A stretch of 64,000 nucleotides of DNA from Paracoccus fontiphilus (GTDB lineage: Bacteria > Pseudomonadota > Alphaproteobacteria > Rhodobacterales > Rhodobacteraceae). The stretch covers positions 1 to 64,000 of the forward strand of contig NZ_JAFNAW010000012.1 in the NCBI RefSeq assembly GCF_017356265.1. The letters run 5' to 3'. This document shows positions 37,673 to 46,088 of this stretch, one piece after another. Position 1 is the first letter of the stretch. Every line of letters begins with the position of its first letter. A model generated the notes under the pieces. It worked only from the letters and a program-made list of their open reading frames with translations. It had not been told where the DNA came from and did no database searches. Position numbers and translations under genes: made by a program.

Positions 37673-37858
37673 ACCTGCCTGCCGCGCGGGCAGTCCGCTG
37701 CCTGACTGCCTGCACCTCGAACACTTGCCGCACCACCCATCCCAAACCTGCCCCCAACCTGTTCAGCCGGTCAAAAACCCGTCTTGCTGCACCTACGAGG
37801 GCCATGCGCCTTCAAGAAAACAACAGGGACACAGGGCCGAACGGCCGGGAAGGTGATG
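37673..37858 (+). other. ureG-urtA intergenic leader
   Basis: 186 bases without a gene. The left half is rich in CTGCCTG-like words and contains a weak 5-bp stem CTGCC/GGCAG at 37679-37693. I see no GG-N10-GC sigma-54 element, no clear -35/-10 pair and no known riboswitch. It ends in the GGAAGG ribosome site of urtA. Confidence 0.4.
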
Positions 37859-39142
37859 ATGACGAAACTGTCCGCGATGCTGGCGCTGACCACCGCCATG
37901 GCATTGGCCACGGGCGCGATGGCGCAGGAAGGCGAACCCATCAAAATCGGCGTGCTGCATTCGCTGTCGGGCACCATGGCGATCTCGGAAACCACGCTGA
38001 AGGACACGGTCCTGATGATGGTGGAACAGCAGAACGCCAAGGGCGGGCTGCTGGGCCGCCCGCTGGAGGCCGTGGTCGTGGACCCCGCCTCGGACTGGCC
38101 GCTGTTCGCCGAAAAGGCGCGCGAGCTGCTGACCGTATCCGAGGTGGACGCGATCTTCGGCTGCTGGACCAGCGTCAGCCGCAAGTCCGTGCTGCCGGTG
38201 ATCGAGGAGCTGAACGGCCTGCTGTTCTATCCCGTGCAGTACGAAGGCGAGGAGTCCTCGAAGAACGTGATCTACACCGGCGCCGCGCCGAACCAGCAGG
38301 CGATCCCGGCGGTGGACTACATGGCCGAGGAACTGGGCGTCGAGAAATGGGCGCTGCTGGGCACCGACTATGTCTATCCGCGCACCACGAACAACATCCT
38401 GGACGCCTATCTCAAGGGCAAGGGCGTGGCGGAAGGCGACATCTTCGTCAACTACACCCCCTTCGGCCATTCCGACTGGTCCAAGATCGTGGCCGACGTG
38501 GTGGCGCTTGGCGCGGACGGCAAGAAGGTCGGCGTCGTGTCCACCATCAACGGCGACGCGAATGTGGGCTTCTACAAGGAACTGGCGGCGGCGGGCGTGT
38601 CGGCCGACGACATCCCGGTCATGGCCTTTTCCGTGGGCGAGGAGGAACTGGCGGGCCTGGACACCGCCAACCTGGTCGGCCACCTGGCCGCCTGGAACTA
38701 TTTCCAGACCGCCGAATCCGATGCCAACACCGCCTTCATCGAGGAATGGAAAAAGTTCATCGGCGATGAGGATCGCGTGACCAACGACCCGATGGAGGCC
38801 ACCGTGATCGGCTTCAACGCCTGGGTCGCGGCCGTGGAAAAGGCCGGCACCACCGATGTCGATCCCGTCCTGGACGCCATCGTGGGCGTCGAAGTGCCAA
38901 ACCTGACCGGCGGCACCGCCACGGTCCTGCCGAACCACCACCTCACCAAGCCCGTCCTGATCGGAGAAATCCGCGAGGACGGCCAGTTCGACATCGTCAG
39001 CCAGACCGAGCCCGTGCCGGGCGACGCCTGGACCGACTTCCTGCCCGAATCGGCCAAGCTGGACGCCGACTGGCCTGGCAAGGACTGCGGCATGTTCAAC
39101 ACCGAGACGAACAGCTGCGTGCAGGTCCAGTCGAACTACTAA
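37859..39142 (+). CDS. urtA: Urea ABC transporter substrate-binding protein UrtA
   Basis: Periplasmic urea receptor of 427 residues with a signal peptide (cleavage near GAMAQ). The mature start, IKIGVLHSLSGTMAISETTL, is typical of UrtA/FmdD receptors of the branched-chain amino acid transporter superfamily; YPVQYEGEESSKNV and DYVYPRT are characteristic urea-binding blocks. Two adjacent ATGs (37856 and 37859) exist; 37859 has better spacing from GGAAGG. A strong hairpin with five T follows the stop, consistent with partial termination so that the receptor is made in excess over the membrane parts. Confidence 0.95.
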   Translation: MTKLSAMLALTTAMALATGAMAQEGEPIKIGVLHSLSGTMAISETTLKDTVLMMVEQQNAKGGLLGRPLEAVVVDPASDWPLFAEKARELLTVSEVDAIFGCWTSVSRKSVLPVIEELNGLLFYPVQYEGEESSKNVIYTGAAPNQQAIPAVDYMAEELGVEKWALLGTDYVYPRTTNNILDAYLKGKGVAEGDIFVNYTPFGHSDWSKIVADVVALGADGKKVGVVSTINGDANVGFYKELAAAGVSADDIPVMAFSVGEEELAGLDTANLVGHLAAWNYFQTAESDANTAFIEEWKKFIGDEDRVTNDPMEATVIGFNAWVAAVEKAGTTDVDPVLDAIVGVEVPNLTGGTATVLPNHHLTKPVLIGEIREDGQFDIVSQTEPVPGDAWTDFLPESAKLDADWPGKDCGMFNTETNSCVQVQSNY

Positions 39143-39149
39143 GCCTTCC

Positions 39150-39176
39150 GGGGGCGGCATGAACCGCCCCCTTTTT
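39150..39176 (+). terminator. Attenuating terminator between urtA and urtB
   Basis: Stem GGGGGCGG/CCGCCCCC with the six-base loop CATGAA, directly followed by TTTTT. It starts seven bases after the urtA stop and 42 bases before urtB. It is a textbook Rho-independent terminator inside an operon; an ATG in the loop (39159) is in frame with urtB but is not its start. Confidence 0.85.
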
Positions 39177-39191
39177 CCCAGGAACACGCCC

Positions 39192-41105
39192 ATGATCCGC
39201 CCGCTCATCGCCCTTCTTGTGGCCCTGTGCCTTGCCGCGCCCGTGGCGGCGAACCCCGCGCTTGAAGCGGTGATCGCCGATAATCTGGAGGGGATCGAGA
39301 AGCCGTCCCGCCGCACGGTGGAACCGCTGGTGTCCCGCATCGCCGCCACCGGCCCCGAGGGTCTGGAGCTGCTGTCGGCCTGGGCCAACCGCGCGCTTGG
39401 GGTGACGGAGGACGGGCGGCTGCTGATCGTGGAGGGCGGCACGGCCACCGATGCCGTGACCGGCCAGCCTGTGCCCGGCGCCGATCCGAAGATGCTGCGC
39501 CCCAATTCCGGCGTGCGCGGCGTCATCGAATCCGCCTTGGTCGCGGGCGAGATCGCCAGCCCCGACCCGGCCCGCCGCGCCGCTGCCTTGGCGAGTATCG
39601 CCCGCGACGGCACCGCCGAGCATCTGGAGGCCCTGCGCACCGCCGCGCCCGAACAGGAACCCGCCTTAGCGGCGCAGCGAATGCGTGTCACCAACCTTCT
39701 GGCGATCCGCTTCGACCCTGATCCCGCCGCCCGCGTCGCGGCCATCGAGGGGATGGCAGGGGACGTGGGCCTCGATTTCCGCGCCGCGTTGAACCCGCTG
39801 CTGGCGACGACACGCATTGCGGCCCCTGCCGAACCCCAGGCCAACATCGCCCGCGAACTGACGGTCGGTGACGACGACTTTCCGCGCGAGGCCGCCATCG
39901 CCCTGCTGACGACGCAAGGCACGCTGCAACCCCGCCTGACTCCCGCCGACCAGCGCAATGCCCTGGCCGCGAACATCGTGGACGGCGCCGTCGGCGGCAT
40001 CCCCGTGGCGGATCTCTCGGACCAGGCCGCCCGCGACCGCGCCTATGAGGCATTGGAAGCCGCAGGCACCGTCTCCCCCGCCGCGACCGAGGCCGAGGCC
40101 GACGCCGCCATCAAAGCCCACCGCTTCTTCGAAACCTATGCCGAGCCGAACAGCGACGTGACCGACGCCGCCCGCGCCGCGCAGACCCGCGCGCAGGTGC
40201 GGCTGGCGGCGATGACCGGCATCGACTTGGGGCTGGACGCGCTGTCGCTCGCCTCGATCTATTTCCTGGCGGCGATCGGGCTTGCCATCACCTTCGGCGT
40301 GATGCGCGTCATCAACATGGCGCATGGCGAGTTCATCATGATGGGCGCCTATACCGGCTACGCGGTCCAGACCATGATCGCCAACCGCACCCTGTCACTG
40401 GCCGTGGCCTTGCCGCTGGCCTTCGCCGTGACCTTCGGCGCGGGGGTGTTGCTGTATCGGCTTGTCATCCGGCACTTGGCGAACCGTCCGCTGGAAACGC
40501 TGCTGGCGACCTTCGGCGTGTCTATCGCTCTGCAGCAGCTTGCCAAGAACATTTTCGGCACGCAGGCCCGCCCCCTGACCGCACCCGCCTGGCTGGAAGG
40601 CGCGATCACGGTCAACGACGTGATCTCGATCAGTTCGATCCGGGTGGCGATCTTCGTGCTGGCCCTGCTGTTCCTGGGATTGTTCCTGTTCATCATGAAG
40701 CGCACCCGGCTGGGGCTGGAGGTCCGCGCCGTGACGCAGAACCCCGGCATGGCGGCGAGCATGGGCATCAACCCCGACCGCATCGCCATGATGACCTTTG
40801 GCTTGGGGTCCGGCATCGCGGGCATCGCGGGCGTGGCGATCGGGCTTTTCGCGCAGGTCACGTCGGAACTGGGCCAGCAATACATCGTGCAAAGCTTCAT
40901 GACGGTGGTCGTGGGCGGCGTCGGCACCATCTGGGGCACGCTGGCGGGCGCGGGCCTGATCGGCGGGCTGTCCAAGGTGATCGAGTTCATGAACCCCGCC
41001 AACACGCTCGCCGCGCAGACCTTCATGATCCTGTTCATCATCATCTTCATCCAGTTCCGCCCGCGCGGCATCATCCCGCAGCGCGGCCGCGCGGCAGAGG
41101 CGTAA
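39192..41105 (+). CDS. urtB: Urea ABC transporter permease UrtB, long form
   Basis: A 637-residue permease. It has a signal peptide (1-20), a ~310-residue periplasmic helical-repeat region (blocks such as VTNLLAIRFDPDPAARVAAI and NIARELTVGDDDFPREAAI), then the LivH-type membrane domain from about 345 with VMRVINMAHGEFIMMGAYTG and GLEVRAVTQNPGMAASMGI. Long UrtB proteins with this N-terminal region are common; the region may contact UrtA. The start at 39192 gives a proper signal peptide; an upstream in-frame ATG lies in the terminator loop. Confidence 0.93.
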   Translation: MIRPLIALLVALCLAAPVAANPALEAVIADNLEGIEKPSRRTVEPLVSRIAATGPEGLELLSAWANRALGVTEDGRLLIVEGGTATDAVTGQPVPGADPKMLRPNSGVRGVIESALVAGEIASPDPARRAAALASIARDGTAEHLEALRTAAPEQEPALAAQRMRVTNLLAIRFDPDPAARVAAIEGMAGDVGLDFRAALNPLLATTRIAAPAEPQANIARELTVGDDDFPREAAIALLTTQGTLQPRLTPADQRNALAANIVDGAVGGIPVADLSDQAARDRAYEALEAAGTVSPAATEAEADAAIKAHRFFETYAEPNSDVTDAARAAQTRAQVRLAAMTGIDLGLDALSLASIYFLAAIGLAITFGVMRVINMAHGEFIMMGAYTGYAVQTMIANRTLSLAVALPLAFAVTFGAGVLLYRLVIRHLANRPLETLLATFGVSIALQQLAKNIFGTQARPLTAPAWLEGAITVNDVISISSIRVAIFVLALLFLGLFLFIMKRTRLGLEVRAVTQNPGMAASMGINPDRIAMMTFGLGSGIAGIAGVAIGLFAQVTSELGQQYIVQSFMTVVVGGVGTIWGTLAGAGLIGGLSKVIEFMNPANTLAAQTFMILFIIIFIQFRPRGIIPQRGRAAEA

Positions 41106-41107
41106 GC

Positions 41108-42343
41108 ATGACCCGGCAACCCTTCATCCTGCGCAATCCCTCGATCCTGGTCGTGCTGGCGCTGCTGGCGGTCTTTACCGTCACCGTCACGGCTCTGAGC
41201 CAAGCCTATGGCAGCGGCACCGTCCCGACCTCGACCGTAAAGGTTCTGGGCAAGACGCTGTGCCTGGCGCTTGCGGCGGTCGCCATGGATCTGGTCTGGG
41301 GATACCTGGGGATCCTGTCGCTGGGGCAGATGGCCTTCTTCGCCCTTGGCGGCTATCTGATCGGGCAATGGCTGATGTATGCGCGCACCGAAGGCATCGT
41401 CGCGGCATCGCTCGCCCAGAACCCGATCCCGCCGACCCCTGCCGAGTTGCAGGAAGGCGTCGCCAACCAGATCTTCGGCGTCGTGGGATCGTCGGACCTG
41501 CCGCTGGCCTGGTCCTTCGCCCATTCCCTGCCGCTGCAACTGCTTCTGGTGCTGGCGGTGCCCGGCCTCTTGGCCCTGGCCTTCGGCTGGCTGGCCTTCC
41601 GCAGCCGCGTGAACGGCGTCTACCTGTCGATCCTGACGCAGGCGATGACGCTGGCGCTGGCCTTGTGGCTGTTCCAGAACGACAGCGGCTTTCGCGGCAA
41701 CAACGGGCTGTCGGGCTTGCAGAACATCCCCGGCCTGGAAGCCGTCGATCAGGCCACCCTGTCGGTCTGGTTCTTCTGGGCCTCGGCCTTGGCCCTGGCG
41801 CTGGCCTATGTGCTGGCGGCCTGGGTCGTCAGCGGCAAGTTCGGCAGCGTGGTCCGCGCCATCCGCGACGACGAGACGCGCGTGCGCTTCCTCGGCTACC
41901 CGGTCGAGGGGTTCAAGCTGGTGGTCTTCACCCTGGCCGCGATGATCACCGCCATTGCCGGCGCGCTGTATTATCCGCAGGCGGGGATCATCAACCCGGC
42001 GGAACTGATGCCCATCGCCTCGATCTACCTGGCCGTCTGGGTCGCCATCGGCGGGCGCGGCAGGCTCTATGGCGCGATCATCGGCGCGGTCGTCGTCTCG
42101 CTGCTGTCAAGCTGGTTCACCGGGGGACGCGCGCCGTCGATCCACCTGCCGGGCTATACCGTGAACTGGGTGGACTGGTGGCAGGTGGCGCTTGGGATCA
42201 GCTTTGTGCTGGTCACGCTGTTCGCGCCCAAGGGGATCGCGGGCATCTTCGACCGCCTAAGCGGCATCCTGCCCCCGCAGCGGCATGGCCGCGACCTTGG
42301 CCCCGACCAGGGCGCCTTGCAGGAACAGGAGGCCAAGGCATGA
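41108..42343 (+). CDS. urtC: Urea ABC transporter permease UrtC
   Basis: LivM-type permease of 411 residues with about ten helices. YLGILSLGQMAFFALGGYLI, LTQAMTLALALWLFQNDSGF and VRAIRDDETRVRFLGYPVEG (the ATPase-docking loop) define the family. It pairs with UrtB in the membrane. It starts two bases after urtB and overlaps urtD (ATGA). Confidence 0.95.
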   Translation: MTRQPFILRNPSILVVLALLAVFTVTVTALSQAYGSGTVPTSTVKVLGKTLCLALAAVAMDLVWGYLGILSLGQMAFFALGGYLIGQWLMYARTEGIVAASLAQNPIPPTPAELQEGVANQIFGVVGSSDLPLAWSFAHSLPLQLLLVLAVPGLLALAFGWLAFRSRVNGVYLSILTQAMTLALALWLFQNDSGFRGNNGLSGLQNIPGLEAVDQATLSVWFFWASALALALAYVLAAWVVSGKFGSVVRAIRDDETRVRFLGYPVEGFKLVVFTLAAMITAIAGALYYPQAGIINPAELMPIASIYLAVWVAIGGRGRLYGAIIGAVVVSLLSSWFTGGRAPSIHLPGYTVNWVDWWQVALGISFVLVTLFAPKGIAGIFDRLSGILPPQRHGRDLGPDQGALQEQEAKA

Positions 42344-43080
42344 GCGCGCTTCTGGAGGTGGACAGCATCTCGGTCAGCTTCGACGGGTTCAAGGCGATCA
42401 ACAACCTGTCCTTCAACATCGGCGAGGCCGAATTGCGCGCCGTGATCGGCCCGAACGGCGCGGGCAAGACGACCTTCATGGACATCGTCACCGGCAAGAC
42501 CCGCCCCGACAGCGGCGACGTGAAATGGGGCACGCCGCCGAAATCGCTGCTGCGGATGAACGAGGCGCAGATCGCGCGCGAGGGCGTGGGCCGCAAGTTC
42601 CAGCGCCCCACCGTGTTCGAGGACCAGACGGTGGCCGAGAACCTGACCATGGCGCTGAAGGCGGGCCGAAATCCCTTTGCCGTGCTGGGTTGGCGTCCCT
42701 CGCGCGCCTCTGCTGATCGCGTCGCGGACCTCGCCTCCGAGGTCGGCCTCGCGGCCCAGGTCGCGCGCAAGGCGGGCGAGCTGTCGCACGGCCAGAAGCA
42801 ATGGCTTGAGATCGGGATGCTGCTGGCGCAGGAACCCCGCCTGCTGCTGGTCGACGAACCGGCGGCGGGGATGACGCTGGCGGAACGCGAACAGACGACC
42901 GCGCTGCTGGTGCGGCTGGCGCGGACGCGGGCAGTGGTGGTGGTCGAACACGACATGGATTTCGTGCGCCGCCTGAATTGCAAGGTCACCGTGCTGCACC
43001 AAGGGTCCGTCTTGGCCGAGGGCTCGCTGGACCACGTGACCCGCAATCCCGACGTGATCGAAGTCTATCTGGGGCGCTGA
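42340..43080 (+). CDS. urtD: Urea ABC transporter ATPase UrtD
   Basis: A 246-residue LivG-type ATPase: Walker A GPNGAGKTT, Q-loop GRKFQRPTVFEDQTV, signature LSHGQKQWLEIGMLL (SHGQ instead of SGGQ, normal for UrtD), Walker B LLLVDEPAAGM and switch His in VVEHDMDFV. It forms a heterodimer with UrtE on the UrtBC membrane core. Confidence 0.96.
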   Translation: MSALLEVDSISVSFDGFKAINNLSFNIGEAELRAVIGPNGAGKTTFMDIVTGKTRPDSGDVKWGTPPKSLLRMNEAQIAREGVGRKFQRPTVFEDQTVAENLTMALKAGRNPFAVLGWRPSRASADRVADLASEVGLAAQVARKAGELSHGQKQWLEIGMLLAQEPRLLLVDEPAAGMTLAEREQTTALLVRLARTRAVVVVEHDMDFVRRLNCKVTVLHQGSVLAEGSLDHVTRNPDVIEVYLGR

Positions 43081-43081
43081 G

Positions 43082-43789
43082 ATGCTGGAAGCCACCAACC
43101 TGACCCTGCACTACGGCGGCAGCCAGATCCTGCACGGGATCGACATCAATGCCCGCCCCGGATCGGTCACCTGCGTGATGGGCAACAACGGCGTGGGCAA
43201 GACATCCCTGATGAACCTGCTGGCCGGGCGGCATCCGCGTTCCGGCGGGACCATCCGCTTCGACGGCAAGGACCTGGGCCGGATCACGGCGCAGGGGATG
43301 GCCCGAATGGGCGTGGGCTATGTCCCGCAGGGCCGGGCGATCTTTCCCATGCTGACCGTGCGCGAGAACATGGAGACGGGCTTTGCCTGCCTGCCCCGCG
43401 CCGAGCGCCGCATCCCCGACGCGATCTTCGACAGCTTCCCCGTCCTGGCCGAGATGGCGCACCGGCGGGGCGGCGACCTGTCAGGCGGCCAGCAGCAGCA
43501 GTTGGCCATCGCCCGCGCGCTGATCACGAAACCGCGCGTCCTGCTGCTGGACGAGCCGACCGAGGGCATCCAGCCCAACATCATCGCACAGATCGGACGC
43601 GTCATCGCCGCCCTGCGCGACCGGGGCGACATGGCCATCGTGCTGGTGGAACAATTCTTCGACTTCGCCTGGGATCTGGGCGACGATTTCCTGGTTCTGG
43701 AACGGGGCCGCGCGGTCATGCAAGGTCCCAAGGCCAGCCTGCGGCGCGCGGATCTGCACGCCCGGCTGGCCGGTCACGCGGCGGCGTGA
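43082..43789 (+). CDS. urtE: Urea ABC transporter ATPase UrtE
   Basis: A 235-residue LivF-type ATPase. Walker A is GNNGVGKTS, signature LSGGQQQQLAIARAL, Walker B LLLDEPTEGIQPN, and the closing block LVEQFFDFAWDL is typical. It is the last gene of the urea block. Its TGA stop abuts the convergent PepSY gene's stop as the palindrome TGATCA (43787-43792), so the two share a border with no spacer. Confidence 0.96.
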   Translation: MLEATNLTLHYGGSQILHGIDINARPGSVTCVMGNNGVGKTSLMNLLAGRHPRSGGTIRFDGKDLGRITAQGMARMGVGYVPQGRAIFPMLTVRENMETGFACLPRAERRIPDAIFDSFPVLAEMAHRRGGDLSGGQQQQLAIARALITKPRVLLLDEPTEGIQPNIIAQIGRVIAALRDRGDMAIVLVEQFFDFAWDLGDDFLVLERGRAVMQGPKASLRRADLHARLAGHAAA

Positions 43790-45157
43790 TCAGGCAGCCA
43801 CGCGCCGCATCCGCAGCAGGTCGACCGCCAGGAAGAAGGCCAGGCTGACCCCCAGAACCGGCAGCGACCAGCCGAGGCCCGCCGCAAGGGCGGCCCACAG
43901 GACGCGCTGGCCCGGCGAAAGCCGCCGCCAGCTTTGCCACAGCGGCTCGCCCGCGACCGGACGGCGCGCCCACCACATGCGATAGCCATAGACGATCATC
44001 ATCATCAGCCCCCCGGCGACCAGGGCCATCAGGACCTGGTTGGGCCAGCCGAACAGCACGCCCATATGCGCGTCGACGCCCCAGCGGATCAGCTTGGGGA
44101 TCAGCGTGAAATCGGCGAAATCGGCGCGGCTGGTGATCTCCATCGTGTCGGGATGGATCGCCAGGGTATCGACCTGCGTGGGCAGGCTGCGGTCGTATTC
44201 GCGGACCACCCAGGCCTTGCCGGGCTTCGGCAGACGGATCTCGATCTTGGGCGAATCGAGGCCACCTGCCCGTGCGGCCGCGGCCACCGCATCAAGCTGG
44301 TCCAGCCGGTTCTCGCGCATCGCGGGATCGGAATGGCCGCAGTGTTCGGTATGTTCGGCGTGTTCGGCATGATCCGACACGGGCACCGCAGGCCCGGCAA
44401 GCTCGGCACTAGCCGAGGGCGTGACCCAGCCAAGCTGGCCGCGCAGGGCGTCGATGCGCGCCCCGCCCGCCTGCGACCACGTGAGGCCGGTGATCGACAC
44501 GAACAACAGCGCCAGCGCCAGAACCAGGCCGATGGTCGAATGCAGCCAGCGGCGGCGTTGCGACGCGGGCATGTCGGCCACGGCCCGGCGGCGCCGCGGG
44601 CCGGTCGCCCACAGGGCGACGCCGCCAAGAACCGCGACCCACAGCCAGCTTGCGGCCAATTCGCTGTAATAGCGCCCAAGGCTGCCCATCAACATGCTGC
44701 GATGCAGGTAATCCAGCGCGATGCGGAAGGGCAGGATGCCGCTTGTGCCATAGGTGGTCAGATCGCCCCGGATTTCCAGCGTGACGGGATCGACGAACAG
44801 CGTCCGGTTTTCCGATTCGCCCAGCGATGGGTCCGAGAACATGATCCGCGTCGTGCCCCCCGGCGCAGTGGGCGGACGGACGGCGGACACCGCAAGACCG
44901 GCATCGAGCGCCTTTTGCGCGGCAAGGGCCTGGTCGGTCAGGCTGTGCGCGGGGCCGGTGCTGCCGGTGTAGAGGGCATCCTTGTAAAGCCAGTCCTCGA
45001 TCTGCGGGGTGAGGACATAAAGCAGCCCGGTCAGGGCCGCGACGAAGATGAAGGGGCCGACGAACAGCCCGATGTAGAAATGCATCCGCAGCAGGAACGG
45101 ACGCAGCGAGGAATGGGCGGCAACTGCGGCCCGTGTGGAATCGGTGATATGTGACAT
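43790..45157 (-). CDS. PepSY-associated transmembrane protein
   Basis: A 455-residue inner-membrane protein with four helices in a PepSY_TM arrangement: RMHFYIGLFVGPFIFVAALTGL near the N-terminus, the paired block SRYYSEL-type region SMLMGSLGRYYSELAASW, RRRWLHSTIGLVLALALLFV, and a C-terminal hairpin ending in RMRRVAA. The large periplasmic loop carries the His/Glu-rich stretch DHAEHAEHTEHCGHSD, a likely metal-binding element. The family includes putative siderophore or haem-linked iron reductases. A DUF2946 gene lies directly upstream, and an FNR-like box lies between the two genes. Confidence 0.85.
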   Translation of the reverse strand: MSHITDSTRAAVAAHSSLRPFLLRMHFYIGLFVGPFIFVAALTGLLYVLTPQIEDWLYKDALYTGSTGPAHSLTDQALAAQKALDAGLAVSAVRPPTAPGGTTRIMFSDPSLGESENRTLFVDPVTLEIRGDLTTYGTSGILPFRIALDYLHRSMLMGSLGRYYSELAASWLWVAVLGGVALWATGPRRRRAVADMPASQRRRWLHSTIGLVLALALLFVSITGLTWSQAGGARIDALRGQLGWVTPSASAELAGPAVPVSDHAEHAEHTEHCGHSDPAMRENRLDQLDAVAAAARAGGLDSPKIEIRLPKPGKAWVVREYDRSLPTQVDTLAIHPDTMEITSRADFADFTLIPKLIRWGVDAHMGVLFGWPNQVLMALVAGGLMMMIVYGYRMWWARRPVAGEPLWQSWRRLSPGQRVLWAALAAGLGWSLPVLGVSLAFFLAVDLLRMRRVAA

Positions 45158-45208
45158 TGGCTCGACCTGAGGGACAAGGGCATGTGCCACCCGGCGGGCG
45201 GCACGGCT

Positions 45209-45222
45209 TTGATTCAGATCAG
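45209..45222 (-). promoter_or_regulatory. FNR-like box ahead of the PepSY gene
   Basis: TTGATTCAGATCAG (plus-strand reading) matches TTGAT-N4-ATCAA at 9 of 10 positions. It overlaps the stop codon of the upstream DUF2946 gene, with its centre 58 bases before the PepSY ATG. The sequence where a class II -10 would fall is not promoter-like, so activation from here is uncertain. Confidence 0.4.
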
Positions 45223-45576
45223 GCGGGGCGGTCCGCGCTTCGGAATGGCGGGATCGCGCGCATGGCCCGCCGCGCGGCGGATCTGCGGCAGCACGAGGCA
45301 GGCCAGGATGCGCTGATCGGCGTCCCGCAGGGATGGCGTGAAGGGCGGCAGGCCGGGCGGCGCGGCAAGGGTGCACAGCGGGCAGTGCCCGTCCTTGTGG
45401 CTTGTCCCGTGATCACCGCACAGATCGTCCGGCGAACTGCCGGCCAGAAGCCAGGATTCCAGCCGCAGGTCCATCTCGGACGGGACGGGACGCGCGCCGA
45501 GGCCCGCCGCGAGAACGGCGATCAGCAGGGCGGCAAGGGCCAGCCGGGCAAGGCCAGGGAACGGAAGGCTGCGCAT
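45214..45576 (-). CDS. DUF2946-like small membrane-anchored protein
   Basis: A 120-residue protein with an N-terminal hydrophobic segment (about residues 8-28) that could be a signal anchor. The Cys/His region DLCGDHGTSHKDGHCPLC, with the HCPLC motif, matches the DUF2946 family, often found beside metal or haem uptake genes (family recall). It lies 56 bases upstream of the PepSY gene on the same strand, suggesting a joint role in metal handling at the membrane. The start at 45576 is preferred over an in-frame TTG 36 bases upstream. Confidence 0.65.
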   Translation of the reverse strand: MRSLPFPGLARLALAALLIAVLAAGLGARPVPSEMDLRLESWLLAGSSPDDLCGDHGTSHKDGHCPLCTLAAPPGLPPFTPSLRDADQRILACLVLPQIRRAAGHARDPAIPKRGPPRLI

Positions 45577-45632
45577 GGGAAAGCGTTGCCAGAACCCGGG
45601 GGCGGCCCGCAAGCCTTAAGTTGCCGCAGCAC

Positions 45633-46082
45633 CTACCGCTTGCGTTCCCAGCGGCCGCCTTCCTCGGACCAGTATTCCGCCGCGATCCCCGCGCCGGTCA
45701 GCACCCGCCATTGGTCGCGCGCCCGCGCCGTGGCCGCTCCGTCGCCGCCGTCGAAGATGATGCAGGTGCGGGTCAGGGACTCGCATTCGGGCGCGGCCAC
45801 CTCGGCCCCGTCAAGGGCCATCAGGCAGGCGGGTCTATTGGCCGCCGCCTGTCCGGCCAGTGTCAGCAGGACCGGCTGGCGGGCGTCATGCGGCCCGCCT
45901 GCCAGACCGTGCGGCAGGAAGCCGTCGCCCCCCCACAGGTGCAGGTCCAGCCGCTCCATCCGCGCCGGATCGGTGCCGCGCAGTTCCACATGCCAGCCCG
46001 CCGCCAGCGACTTGCCGATCAGTTGCGGCAAGAGGCTTTCGGCGGGCGAGCGGGTCAGGTGATAGAACAGCGCGTTGCCCAT
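45633..46082 (-). CDS. holC: DNA polymerase III chi subunit
   Basis: A 149-residue clamp-loader accessory subunit that contacts single-strand DNA binding protein. ALFYHLTRSPAESLLPQL at the start and the helix-strand pattern around RTCIIFDGGD are typical of alphaproteobacterial HolC. It starts six bases after the pepA stop; the pepA-holC order is conserved widely in proteobacteria. Confidence 0.92.
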   Translation of the reverse strand: MGNALFYHLTRSPAESLLPQLIGKSLAAGWHVELRGTDPARMERLDLHLWGGDGFLPHGLAGGPHDARQPVLLTLAGQAAANRPACLMALDGAEVAAPECESLTRTCIIFDGGDGAATARARDQWRVLTGAGIAAEYWSEEGGRWERKR

Positions 46083-46088
46083 CGGGCC

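Noticed and set aside
37673-37858. Riboswitch (such as a guanidine type) in the urtA leader
   Set aside because: Only a weak 5-bp stem was found and no conserved riboswitch core could be recognised.
39159-39191. ATG in frame upstream of urtB as its start
   Set aside because: It lies in the loop of a terminator hairpin and would destroy the signal peptide that begins at 39192.
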